NCBI GenBank assembly: GCA_947034885.2
Contig: OX344749.2
Span: forward strand, 26,427,501-26,491,500
DNA from: Thuidium tamariscinum
Lineage: Eukaryota > Streptophyta > Bryopsida > Hypnales > Thuidiaceae
DNA: 64,000 bases
Reading direction: 5' to 3'
A program made the position numbers and the translations under genes. Under the pieces are notes generated by a model. That model was not told the DNA's origin. It did no database searches and was given only the letters and a program-made list of their open reading frames with translations. Position 1 is the stretch's first letter. Every line of letters begins with the position of its first letter. Below, one piece after another: positions 41,801 to 56,800 of this stretch.

Positions 41801-44800
41801 GAAGATTCATATCTCGAAGGGCCCTCATGAGTACTAGTTGCTCACTCATATTAGGATCTCCTCGCTTAAATGCACCAGCCATGACCAACACTGATTTTAA
41901 AGCTCGTAGACCAAAATCATAGTGATATTGTTTTGAAAGTTGTTCTCTAGATAACTTATATAACACTGTCATTTTTTTAGCCAATACTTTAGCTGTTTCA
42001 AAACTGCAACGTATTACACATATAATGATATTGAAATCTTTAAAATCTTAATCCATTTTCTACATTATTTTTTTTTCTCTCTTTCTCTCTCTCTATATAT
42101 GCAATTGTATATTGTATTTCAATGTATCAAAATTAGACATGCAAGATTATTAAATGAAAGTTTCATGATTATCTAACTTACAATGAAGGATAGCTATTGG
42201 GGAGTTTTATTGGTTTCACTTCTCAAGGTAGCTCATCAACTATAGTAGTTCACTTTGTAGAACTAATTGCAAAGTGTGTGCAATTAAAAAAACATGATGC
42301 ACAGTTTTAGAAAGTATATGACAACACCTTAACTCGATACAATGGAATTTGATGTCATATTTTTTTTGTACTACTCTTATTTAAACCTACCTTTGACACC
42401 CCTTCAACAAACTAGGATTCATTCTTCAATTAACTTTGATATATCATTTTACTTCAAAGATTTACATGAAATTTACAATTTAACATGATGGAAAGTATGA
42501 TTAAAATTAACATGGGCGCTTAATAGACTATTTATGAAAATTCTAATCTAAAAAACTAGACTAGAAACGTTTAAATATTACTATGTTGAAACCCAATCCA
42601 TACCCTTCAGAGAAAAGCATGATTTCACAAATTTGTTGTAAATCAGGTACTATCATTGTCACTGGGCGGAAAAGTGCCTTGAGGTTGTCAGGCAACTCTG
42701 TCCTACCAGCATAACCGGGATTCATTGTAATGAATATGCCAGTTCTTGGATCAAGAGCTATTTCTTTTCCTTCAAAAGTAAATTTCCTCAATCCATTCTT
42801 CATTCCTTCCTTCAAAATAGGAAATTTCATGATAAATGCAAACAATTTTTAGTTTTTTTTTGCATGAAGGGTTCATTTATTTTTTTCATGAAAAAATAAA
42901 ACAAAATAAAAACAAAATTAGTAATGCAAAAAAATATTTATAATTATAAATATTGAGTTTAAATGTTAGTGGTAAAAATTGCTTAGATTAATGATATCCC
43001 AATCATGCATTGATATTATTATTCAAAATGTAATTTAAATTAATTAAATATTTAAATTTTAGAAAAAAAAAATCTTGAAATTTGAAACTGATGCAAAGTG
43101 GCATCATAATTTTAAGGTGCACAAGTACAAATCAGGTTCAATGAATAATTTATTGATAATAGCTTCCTAATTATGGGGGAATTGTAAAGTGGAGTACATA
43201 GCATTCAAAAACAAAGTACCCAACTAAGAGTTAAAAATTAATTTGGAGAGATTAAATTTTTTTAAGGAATTTCTAATAAAATTTCCTTGAAAGAAAGATG
43301 GAATTAGCATCAAATACAAGTCATTTCATATTATTTTGGAGCTTTGTAGAATTCATTATAAAGTTAATCAACTTTTGAAATAAGAAACTCAATAGTCACT
43401 AAAAGCATCTACCTCTTGAAATCTACACTATTGGCACATCATTGGTGCAATGAGAAAGCAAAATTACCCTAGCATTAGAAGATGCTCTTAAAACTTAAGT
43501 GCTTTATATTCTACCTTAGTTGATCAATTAGGAGAAGAGGTAGAGGTCTTGGAATAATTGTGTTTGATATTTAAAGGCTCATGTAGTGAAAGGAGTGCAT
43601 ACAATTTATATAGAACATTTGTGTTTGTACTAAAGTGCAATTATTAATTTATTGAATGGAATATGATGGAAATGGTTATGAATCATAGCAATGCAAAAGG
43701 AAGAAATTTGTTATGCATACATACTTTTATGTGCTTCTAGGTCACAAATTATAAGGTTGTTTTTGTTTTTAGACAAATTGTGCCCTTATTCTAAGAGCCA
43801 ATTACATGCCTACAAGTAAATAAAAACGGTTCAACCATGCAAAAAGGCATTGTTGACTTCTAAGGGCCAATTCTATCTACCCATTTGAATAAGAAGTACA
43901 AGAGTGTGTTCAGGTTGTAGTTGTTTTGGAAGGGAAATAATTGAAATGAAATGTTGTAATACTAATAGTAATTTTGTTTCAAAGTTTTCCTTAATTTGAG
44001 AGTCTTACATATCTTTGACATCCTAACGATGCAAAAAAAATGAGACATATATGTATTTGTTTCATATACATATTCAACATCCATAGTTGTATTTGTATTA
44101 GTTTATGAATATGTCTCTAAATTTTCATTTGTATTATTCTTTCAATTGTTTTGGGAGGAGGTGGTTCATTGGAATCAATTGCCTAAGGGTCATTGCAAGA
44201 AACACCTATCGATTTTGTTGCGTTTTGCAACAATACTCATGACTTTTTCAAGAGTACTATAAAATTAGAAAACTAATTTTAAAAAAATTAAAAAATACAA
44301 ATAATGTATATACCTCTAAAATGAAGGTTTTCACCGATGGAAATTGATAGAAAAATTCTCTAAGTAGGAGAACTTGAAAAGTGCCAAATCGTAAGAAAAT
44401 AGGTACTTTGATTCAAAAATGAGGGAAAAATAGTAAAAATAAGTATTTTCAAAAAATAAAAAGTGACCATTTGCAAGAACTTTATGGAAATGGTCATTCA
44501 CCAAAAAAAGTAAAAAACCTACCAAAATCATATTTTATATGTTTCAAAATACAAGCAAAAAGAAGCTCACTTTGTAGACCTCTACACCACATAAAATTAA
44601 CTATTTTTGAAACTCCTGCCTTGGAAAGCTAGAAGTACCATGTCATCCAAATTTCATTTCAAAATCAATTAAAAAAAAGGTATTCCATAGTACTAAAAAA
44701 CCCTAAACTACAAAGTGTGACATTCAATTGGGGTCTAATTTTGGATAGTAAAATATTTTTGAAAATTATGAAAAAAATCAAAGAAGGTGTATAATAGTTA

Positions 44801-47800
44801 TGAGTACCTTATTTATAAATCTTGAGTCATTTGGAGCCAAAACACAAAAGTTATGGCCAAAAAATAGATCAACATGCAACGTGTGACAAAATAATACAGA
44901 TATTTCTTGCAATGACCCCTAATTATCTCTTTTGAGTGGGCCGTGCTAAAGTTATATTGCAATAAATTTTTGATTTTGCATATTAACGATTCTCCTACAG
45001 TCCTACCTCCTTTTCTAGCTTTGTATCCTTGAGAAATAAAACAATTCTACTGATGTGAAGGTTAAATCATTCTTAACAAGGAGACTAAAGCCATTACTTG
45101 GATTTGTTTGATCTGCGATGATACCACTGACAATACCTCTGCATCAATCCTATTGAACTCATCAAAACAACCCCATGCTCCACATTGGACAAGACCCGAA
45201 AAGATAGAACCCATCGCCTGTAATGGTTTAAAACTCAATATAAATTATTAAAGTACTTTTAAATTTTAAACAACACAATATGAAATGAGATACTATATTT
45301 GTTTATACTTTCATAAGTACATAACTAAGAGACCTTGTAATCAAGTCCATCTCCACAATTGAACACAACACAAAGTAATGCCATTGACTTGGCAAGATCT
45401 TTTGTAGTCTCTGTTTTGCCCGTTCCAGCCGGACCCGCAGGAGCACCGCCTAAACGATAAGTGAGAGCAGTGGTGATAGTCATGTAACAACGATCCGTTA
45501 AAGCAGTAATGACAAGACGTCCATTTAAGCCCATGTATTCATAACCATATCGAAATTCTCCCGTACATTGCCTTTGGTATTGAAGCATGAAAATATATTC
45601 ATATATTCCAAAAATAAAATAAAATAAAATACATAAAATAATATTATTATTTGAAAGTCACAAATAAATTATATGTGAAGATATAAGTAATAAAAAAATG
45701 TAGTAATGTTTGTAGTTTTTATGTTTTGGACATTTTTCAAGTCTTGTTACACATGTTGGACAAGTATGAATGTATATTACTATTAACCTTTGAAAACCAA
45801 GCTAATATATGCAAAGGTCTGATTTGGCACTTAAATCAATTGAATGCCAAAATTGAGTTTCTACATCAAATTTTTAGTAGTCTTCATTACTTCAAACCAC
45901 TTACAATCTACCATGTGTTATTTTTTTTCAAAACTAACTTAATTTTTGCCAAATTTGACCTTCACATACAGTATTCATTTTTTTATTGTTGCTACTTCTT
46001 CATCAACTTTATAAGCAAAGTAATTCAAGGGGTTTCTTCAAGCTTCTTCAAGATCTAAATTCCTACTTGTTAGAAAGTTGTTTTCTTCAATAAGATTGTA
46101 TATTTTTTATCTTTTCAAATTTTATGATTTAAAATAAGGCAAATATATATAAATCATATTTTGAAAATAAAAAGATAAACAAGACATACATATTGCAGTG
46201 TTAAGACATCTCAAACATATGGAATGCATTAGTATAAAAGAGAATTTTTTTAATACATTTTAATTATTAAATATTCAAATATTTAGGTAATTTTTTATTT
46301 TACTTTAATCATGGTAATTGTAATTCTAGTGATTGGTTAAAAACACTTCTCTAACAAGCACTAGGACATTTTTGAGCTTTTTATGTACCACATATTAATA
46401 GAAACACAATTTTAACTACTTCCATACTATGACTTATGACTTTTCAAATGAATTTGAAGATTTTCAATTGTGACATATAAACCGTAATTTTCTCATGGAA
46501 CAATGTATAAAAATTTGGGTACATCTTTTAAAATAAATTTTTTAAAAGAGCCTTTTGAAACTATAACACAAGGTGTATATATTATCTTGGATTCAAATTG
46601 ACAAAAAAGTTGATTGAGTGACAAATCAAAAGATTTGTTACCAAAAATAATGAAATATACTACGTGCCTTTAGAGTTTAGACACCTATTGTTGAATTTCT
46701 AATTAATTCTAAAACTTGCCAAAGGTGTAACTAACTTCACCTAGTACTAGATTTTGAAAATAAAAGTTGAAATTGGTGCACAAAGAGTATTCTAGGAGTC
46801 AAAGTCTACTAGCTAGTGCTACAAAGCATGAATAGAAAACATCTTCCTTACCTACAAACACTATAATGTTGGAATTTATCATAGTTATTTTATTTTTTCA
46901 ACAAAAATAGTAGTCTACTAAAATATATGTGGTTATAATCCTTAATTTTTTTCATTGCTCAATGTACTAAAAAATGACAATCTTGATAGTTTTTCTAAAA
47001 TCTTATCTAAACTAATCTTTTAAGATTAGAGCCCTTATTAAAAAAACATTCATAAAAAATGGAACAAAAATTATAATTTTAAATACCTAAATTTTAATTG
47101 AATGTAGCATTTGTTTGAGAATAATCAATCTAATTGAAACATGAAAAATATACACATTCATATTTCATCATAAAAAATATCATTTGTATCTTAAAAATTC
47201 CATCTTAAGAAAATTTATGCAATGAAGGCAATTTCAACAGTATTTCATAGGATTCCAAATTTCTATAATTTCTTGTTCTATTGTTTTAGTACTAAAAAAT
47301 ATTACATTCTACAAATCCTCTATTCAAAAAATGTAATAATACATGAAAAATGTATTAGTATATACTTTGTTATAAAGGGTAGAACCTTATTACTGCATCA
47401 TCAGGTCCACGATCCCAATAAAATCTCAGTTGGCTCTCCCAAGCAAATTCACGGTGATCTAAGATGCTATCTCGAACAAACGTATCAATGATGTCTCGTG
47501 CATGGACTTCAATAATAATGAGAGCATTTACCTATAATAAGAAAATTTATGGTTTATATATATATAATAAATATATTAATTTTCTTTTATTGATAATAAT
47601 ATTGTCTTAATGATGATTAGCGAATATTTCTATGTTATTTAGAATGTAACATCAATCTATTCTATTCCAAAGTGTATTTTAGCATTCTACTTGAAAAATA
47701 TGATACTGAAATTCATAGTTATTAATTGATTATAGATTATAATATTTTATTACATAATAAAGCCAAAACAATATTTACAAAAAATCCAATTAAACTACCT

Positions 47801-50800
47801 TCTTTCGTTGCAAATTACTCAAATTAGATCGCACCATTGCAACAAGATCATTGAGTTGATTTGAGAGTTTAATGCTAAATGTTTTCATTGCATTTTTGTC
47901 ACCAAGTCGAACATTTCTAAAAGTATCTTCTACTTCCCATGTCCACCAAATTGTACTTCCAGCCTATATGGTATGCAAACAATGAGAGTATTTTTTAAAG
48001 TCAATAAACCAATAGAAATTGTCCACATGTTTTAAAAAATAGTCAGTAAATCAAACGGTATCTTGAAGTATCTTGAAATTTGAAACCATACTATATAAAT
48101 ATAGTAAAAGATGTTTTATAGTACACCTACTATAAAAATCATTTTCTAAAAGGTTATGTTCTAAATGTATTTTATAATTTCAAAATGCACTATATAAAAT
48201 TCAACTATCATTTTGAACTAGATTTTACATTCAAAAAATTATTTTCGAAAATTTTATCGAAAATTTTAAAAAATAATGTTGAATATCACAACCAAGTGTC
48301 ACAATTTCATCCATTTGGATGGTCTTGTATTCATCCATATACATTATCATCCAAAATTTGAAGCACTCTTGACTTTAAAATTATTTTCACCAAAGAAATA
48401 AAAATACTACATTAATATATTATACACAAGGAAGTCATTGCAAATTGTTCTTTTATAAGTAAACTAATATGGAGCATTGCCATAAAACTTAGTGCTCATA
48501 TACCAATATTGTTCCAAATTTTATACAACTCGTAGTTCTAGAGAATTCAAGAAATTGAAATCGGAATGCAAATAAAATAAAATAAAATAAACTTGAACAA
48601 AACTTTGATCTTAATCATTGATATCTTAAATTAAAGGGTAAGATTGATACATTGCTTTTGAATATTTATATTTTTTCAAAAACTAAAGTTTGACAATTGA
48701 CATATGATAAGAAAATAAATATTTTTCAAAATTGTAAAGAAAAAAACATTGAAATAAAGGTTTCCTAAAAAACTGGTTTCTCTTTTGAAATGACCTTCCA
48801 CCAAACTTGTTCTACAAATATAATATTCAAATTTGAAATTTTATATAAGCCACATTTTTAATTTATTTTCCTATTTTCCTCCCTTCATTGCAAAGTGTGT
48901 AGTTTTTTTAGTTTCCATTACTTCATTTTCTTCTTTAGGACAAGAAAGTGAACTATTCGCCTTAGAATGCTTGCAATTGATTGGAAATGTATATGACATA
49001 GCTAATTTGTATTTAGCAATTAAATTAATTTTGAAATATACAATGAAATTATCTTCTTTGTGAAAGATTATTATTTATTCAAATCAAAACCAGGTTCTTC
49101 AAATTTGATAAAATAAAAAAAAATACATATTTTTTGAGGGTGAATCTTACTAAGAATTTTTTTTTGATCATTCTACAAATGATTGCAGTAATTATATGAT
49201 TTTGGTATTATTAAATATATCCTTCAAAATAAAAAATCTAATTTTGACAAATCTTCAAGAAAATTTAATGAAATTGTAAATTTTTTGAATCCTTAATCAA
49301 TAGTTGCTATATCTATAGAATCTTGTATTAAATTAGAAAAAATTTGGAAAAAGTTTAGAAAATTTAGATCATATTGGTGCAAGATATAAGCATTTTTATT
49401 GAAGAAAATGATGTTTTTAAATTCCTAGCTTGAATGGCTTACAAGGCTTTGAATCTTCCTTAGTGAAATCTTCTATACCATAATTTGAAAATTGAAATTT
49501 TTTATGTTGAATAATTGGATTGAGTATTTAGGGAAGAAAATTCAAACCTCTTTACATGGATTTAATTCTTTAAATTATTGTTAAATTGAAGCATGATAGA
49601 AGGAAAAGCTAAATTGGTAATTGCATTACTTAAGATGGAATTGAAACACACTAATGCCAACAAATAATGTGGTAGTCTAGGGGAGAAAAAACCTATGTGT
49701 ATTTTTTTTAAATTGTTTAAATTGAGTTTAAGGATGGTTTCAATACATTATTTATTCCAAGAACTTGCTAAGATTGCGCTAAAAGAAAGATACTTCCTAA
49801 TCGGGAAATATTATCAAATGAATTGAATCAAATTTTTTCAAATTGAAAAAATATAATCTACAACAAATTAGAAAAAAATATAAATTATTTCAAGATTTGT
49901 GGTTTTTTCTTGTTGCTTCATCTATTTCAGACTTATTTTGATATAATTCTTTGGACTTATTTAGACATAAGTTTTGCTCTAAGGCACCAATTGAAATAGA
50001 TATTATATTTTTAGAAACAAAGTCAAAATTTCTATATTGAAGAAAGGTTTCAAAAATCAAGGTCACAGATACTTGCCTAAGGATATTTGTAAAGACATTA
50101 GATATTTAAATGTATAAAGTCTCACCAAGGTAACCATGCCTAAGTTGTCTGTAATCCAATCCGTCCTCATAGACTTTGCGTAATAGTATGTTCCTTCTTT
50201 CATGATCTCAAACAACGTATGCCGCATCTCAATTTCGACGTTCTTCATCCACACTTCAACAGCTCCTTCAATTGAAACTTTGAGACGATAAGCATAAGCC
50301 TCTCCCTCCGCAGAATTCATTCCAATTACAGTTTTATTCTTATCACCAAATGACAAGGCCGCACAATTGTCAAATAATTTTAACATGTGCTCTTGAATTG
50401 ATGTTGGATCCGAGTTGCCTAATACTGATAACAATTCATCATCCGAAATGAAAAAAAAACGGGGAAATGCATTCCGCTTTGTATCCAAATAACTACCACA
50501 CGAAAAAAACATCAGTACATCACGAGTGAGAGTGTGAAAGCAACAAGGAAAACAAGTTGCCTAAAAATTCTAGTTATATACATGATTGTTTTAGAAATTT
50601 AAATGGTGTCCCTTATGAAACAAAAATATACATCCTTATACATTGCAATATGTTAACTATTTTATGTATATAATATTAATCAATTTAATGAACAATGTCT
50701 TAATTTTGAAATTCTCCCATTAGTAATTTAAAAGTATTTTTTTCCAAAATTTATATTTTAAAACCATGGTTTTTTGTTTTTTTCCTTTAATGTAATACTC

Positions 50801-53800
50801 ACTCTCTATATTTTATATACTAGAATAGAGTTTCTTACAATGCAACAATACCAAAAACATTTCATTAAGATGCAAAATTTATTGAAAAGATGTTGGAATG
50901 CCATTATAATTTTGTAAAAAAAAATTAATGAAAAATTGAATGTGATACCCGAAATTGTGTCACAATGATACTTTGGATATTAGAAATTAGAGATTTCCTT
51001 GAAGTTAAGTTTGAAAAGTGTATTGTATTTTTCTTAAACCTCCAATAATTAAAAAAATAGAAACAAATATATAGTAGATGCAAACATATAAGGATCAAAA
51101 ATTGATTATGAATCCATCCAATAAACCAACTTTGACAGTTGGATAAGAATCATAGTGAATTCTATTCCATTTTGAATAGAATTGCATCTATACAAATTCT
51201 ATTGTAATTCAACTTCAAGGTCATCCTTAGGTATTCAAAATATTTTTTTAAATATATTTAGAAAATAATCTAGTAATTATAGATAATTGTATATACATGC
51301 AAAAAATTATTTAGTAGTGTGAAGCCAACCTTAATTTTTTTTTACTTAAATTTTTTTAAAAGGTATTTTAGTAATTTCCATGAAAATTTGAAATTCATGT
51401 GGTATGAATTACAACATATATTGTATCTTTATATTTCTAGATTTCTATTCAAGCTCATTTTTTTACCTTAAATTACAATTGAATTGTGTTTGAATTCTTA
51501 ACCATAATCCATTCAAACATCCTTAAGAGATCTAAAATTGTATGGTTTAGTATAATTTTTATTTTAAGTGATAAGACAACAATACCCCAATAGGCCAATA
51601 AACTATCTTCTCAAACCTTTGATTTAAAATAAATTAATGCATTATAATTTGAGATGTTTTTATCTCAGAAATTTTGATTATTAACAAAAATAAATTGAAA
51701 TACATTCTATAATTGGTATAAAATACTCTTCAAAAGATTTTTCACTTTCTAATAGTTTTAAAATTTTTACCAATTATTTTAAGGAAATATGTAATATATT
51801 GGTATATATTTGGGGGAACCAAAGTCTTAAATATGAAATTGCACAATGTAATATTTGAATATAAAATGAAAGAAAAATTTATGATTGAATTTTTTGAAAT
51901 TACCACGAGTTCATTTTGTTTTGATGAATTCTATTATATTATTGCGTCAATGCTTCAATTCTAATATGTTATTATATAAAGTAATTTTGTATAAAAAAGA
52001 TATATTTACCATAGAAAATTTCAAAATTTTTATTTAAAAAAATCCATGTCATGAGTTTTTTTCAAAGAATTTAAATTGTTCACTCTTTAAACTTCAAGTC
52101 TAATAGAAACCAAGGCAAATGAAAATGATCTAAAATTATGAAATTTGAAAACGTTGATCAAAATTTGTTTATATAACTACAAATATATTCTTGAAGGCCT
52201 ATATATATTAATATATCCCCCCCCCAAAAAAAAATCTAACAACAATACTAAAATATTACATTTTGATTTTAAATGATTCAATAAATAAAATAATTTTTTT
52301 TTTGTAAGACTTTTTTTTGTCAAAAATATCATAATTTAGATTAAAAAATCAATTCAATATTTAGTTTCACTTCTTTTTTATTTACATTCATTATTTATTC
52401 TAGCATAAATAGTATTCATATTATTTTCAAAGATCCATTCTATACAAAAAGTCAAATTTAATATTAAAAATAGTAGTTAACTATAATATCAATCATTATC
52501 AAATACAAAATATATAGCATTCATTAATAATAATACAAAAGCATCTTACTTGCTCAAGCTTTTTTGACAATTCTCAAGTGCTTTAAACAACATCAAAAGA
52601 GTATCAAGACGGCCTTCAACTCCACAAGCTTCTACAACGTTTGGTTGTTTAGCTGTTTCTCCCATTATTTTTCTCCATGTTTTGTCAATAACATCAAAGC
52701 GCTTTGCTGCATCTGGAAGTTGTTGTCTAATGTCTTCTGCTCCAAATATACTTTCAAGATACATCCATTTACGTTGTACCTAAAGGTAACATTTCTTTTT
52801 TCAAATCAAATTACTTATAATTTTTTGGAAATATAAATTCAATATGAAACATTATACCACTAAATATCATTTTTTTAAATGATCTTTGGTAAAAACAACT
52901 AGCATCAAATTGACATTTGATAAATACAAATCAAATAAATTTTATACCTTAGTTAGTCACTTCATGATTATTTATGCAACAAAGAACATATATGTATTTA
53001 TTCATGTATCCATTTTGATTATTCTATAACAATTAAAGAATTCAAAAGTAGACACTTAAAATTGAAACCTATAATTATGATATTGAGTATAAAATTTTAT
53101 TTTCTATAATTTATTCTAGATTTCTATCACTAATAAAATCTGGCCCTTTTAAAATGGTTGCTAAAGTCCTCAAGTATTTATTCACCATTTTGTTTTGGAA
53201 AGAATGTTTTTTTCTAACAAAATTATTTACATCATTACAAAACAACAAAATTATCAATTGACAATATAACAAGGTTTGATTTGTACATAGAAGCACGTGC
53301 GATAATTGGGTTTTTAATGGGGGGGGTATTTATCTCCTTTTCTATTTTTTTCCCTCCCTATAAGTAGAAAAAAGCTACTAGTGTGTATTTTTCAACACCC
53401 TATTTTTTTTGGTAAAGTCTTTGAGTGACCAATTTATGACACCTTTTTTTTAATACATTTTATGATTACAAAACTTTGAAAAGATCATGAACACTCCAAG
53501 ATCAAGCATGCATGTTCCTAGCATTCCAATGAGGGGATGCTATTTTGTGAGCCTGCGAGCGTGAGCCTATGAGCTTGTGAGCCTAGAATTTTTGGTGAAA
53601 TTTTTAGTGATTCTTAGGGCATGGACCTATTACCATGCTTTAAGAATTTTGGATTTTTATATCTAGTATCCCTCTCATGGGATTTGAAATTTGTGACTTT
53701 CAAAACTCTTTTTTTCAAAAAAAAAATTTCAATTTTTTTCAACTTTTTTTTCAATCCTTTTTTAAAATTTTTCAAACTTTTTTTGCAACTCCATCACCCT

Positions 53801-56800
53801 CCAAAATTCCTCTTGATATTGAAAGGGGTTTAGAGGTAGAGGGCTTAGGAGCTCTCAAAACTTTTTTTTTCATTTTTTTTCAATTTTTTTTTCCATCTAT
53901 GTTACTAGTTCATTTTTTTTGCAACTTTTCACCCATTAAAACCTTCTCTCAGTATCGAGAGATCAATTTTAGGGTGATAAAGTCGAGAAAAAAAAAAGGT
54001 TTTTTTTTCCCACGACTCCATCACCCTAGAAAACCTCTTGTTGGATTCTGGATTTTGAACCTCAAAAAAAAAACTCAAAAATTCAAAAAAAAAATTGGAA
54101 GGTATTGAGAGGCTCTTTGGAGATAGTAGGGTTTGAAATTTTAAAATACATTAACCACATTTCCACGGTCATAGGTCTACGGTCATGAAGCTGAAATTTT
54201 ATTATAAATAGATTTTTTTTAAATGACTTCACTTTTTTGTGCTCTTGGCTTAAAAAATTCACAGTTTTTTTGGATTAATTCTTTGGGCTCACAAAACCTA
54301 CGCTCACAGCTTGCAAGCTCATGCGTTTAGGCTCACAAACTAGCGTCATTGCATTCCAATGCTTTACATAAACAAAGAAGATGTAACACACTACCATTCA
54401 AACTTGGCCATGATCAAGAACATTATACATACATTGATAACACAATTATCCCTCAAAAAAACCTCCAATGTAACAAAGCTCACAATTCCAAGAGTGTTGC
54501 AAATTAGACTTTAGCAATACAGCCCAATACTTTCAAACACATCCAAAATACATTGTAGACAAACTAGAACAATTGCAATATGAAGTTGAAAAATTAAACA
54601 ATACATTCAAACATAGAACATACTAATTCAAAGAACTTGTATATAAAAAATTGTGTTTACAAACACAAGTAGTTTGCATTGAACTTGCTATCAATATATT
54701 CTCATACACATCTAGAAATTCAATAAAAGAAAACTAGTAGTGGAGGCTTAGGGCAATGGTACTTTACTACGGTGCAACACTAAGATTGCTCAAAATACTA
54801 GAAGTCATGGAAGCAAAGAAAAAACTACTAGAGAGTGTTAGGGACTCAACACCACCCTAAACCCTGACACGTATTCCTACTACGTATTCTTACTACTCAA
54901 ACTGCAAGAGAACTCCAAGTCTTGGATTCCCACCTAAGCTTAAATTTTCCACCATATTGAGTTCTAATTTAAAATCAGAATTATTTTTCCAACTACCTCC
55001 TTCAACACGTCATAAAAAATTGAATCTACTAAACACTTTTAGGAGAATCCAACCTTTGGCACCCTATTTAGTTTTTTCTACTATATTAAAAAATGAAGGA
55101 TTTTTCTTATATCCTATTTTTTTTAATAATCACCCTAAGTACATATTACCAATGCTATAGTAGATCTATAGAAAATAAATTTTACCTTCAATGAATTAAA
55201 TTGACCCTACTTTTTATTTCACACCATTTGTTATTACAACGTTGGTCTTCCCTTGAGAATTTATCATAAAATAAACATTTCAATGAACCAAATTAATCAA
55301 TATTTATTTTTTCTTAAAAATAGAAGCATTGTAAAGTAAACAACTCCATCATACTTGATTTTGAGCATTCAAGTAGATCAAATAAGAAAAAACGACTTCT
55401 TCAAGTATAAGATAATATTCATATAAAGCCAAGACCTTTGGAGATAGAATTTTGATAATCGAATTAATGCTTTGGATTTTATGCCTATCAATATTAGGCA
55501 AACTCTTTGACCACTGAAGTACAATAGTACAAGTAGGAAAAATAAAAAATTCAAGAAGAAAAATGCAAATTTTATTTCATGACCTCCTTCTTTAGATTTC
55601 TAAGATTTTAGTTTACTAAACATTATAAATTGTAGTTAGTGAGACAACGGTATTAGTATCTGAGCTCAAAAATGTGAGCATGTGAGCCTTGAATATATAT
55701 ATAAAAGTAGATAGCATGCAACCATTGAAGGTGTTTATAACATAAACACCTTCAATATAGGTATTTATAGCATATGTAGTATTATCATAGAAAGTTACTA
55801 TAGTATAGACACTTATATTATAGGTGTATAGTCTTTTAGACTCATGGGCTCACAATTCTAAGCTCATATAATAGCAACCCTCATTAGTGAGAATGTGTTA
55901 AAATTGTGTCTTAAAAAAAAATCCAACTTGGCAATTCCAAGTTTTTCAATAAATAGTCTTTTCAAACATGTTACCTCTCTTTTATAAAATCATGTCTATA
56001 GCATTATAGCCAAGGGTCATATATTCACTTTTCTACTAGTGGTGGTTGATTGGTTCTTCTATAGTTATGTTGAAAAATTCAAAACAAGATAATGAATTGT
56101 GATTTCATTAATACTTGTGTAGAAACATGTATGTTATGGAATATGATAAAGACTCAACATTTGTGTTTCAAAATAGAACAAATCCAACGGTTTCAAATAA
56201 GATAAAGTAAGATACTCAAATGGCTTGCTCAAAATTTGAACTATAGTAACCAAATTAGGATGCCCAATTTGTTTTGTTGATTATTTTGATTGACTTAAAT
56301 TAAAAAATCCCTATAGATCCAAATGTACATACATATATTACACACATTGTAGTAGAAGGAAGAAATGAGGAACAACAAAAGGCAAGAATATAGACAATGC
56401 AAAAACTATGCTAAATTGGCCAAATAGTGACCACTAGTGCTTCTTGCAAATGCCCCAAAATTTGTCTTTTGAATACTCCCAAACTACCCTTTGAAAACTA
56501 AACCAAACCTAAAAGATCAAAGTGCATCAAATTCTACTTATATGCATTACAACTCAAAATGGCTTAAAACCTTGTTATTTTCAACCTTCAATTAGAATAT
56601 TTTGTCAAACAAAAACCTTTTGGGACAAAAAGAGTAGCATATATGGGAAATTTCGTTAAAATGGCGCCATTTCGTTAAATTGGCGCTTTTGAGCAGTTTA
56701 GACTGCGCGGTCTGAACCGTTTTTTCTATCCTAGGATCTACACCTGTACTAGATTTTGGAAATCTACAACTCTCCTAGATTTCTGAAATCTATACCAATC

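Noticed and set aside
53621-54108. 70- and 143-codon frames rich in Phe and Lys
   Set aside because: Translations of T-run and A-run filler inside element A8.
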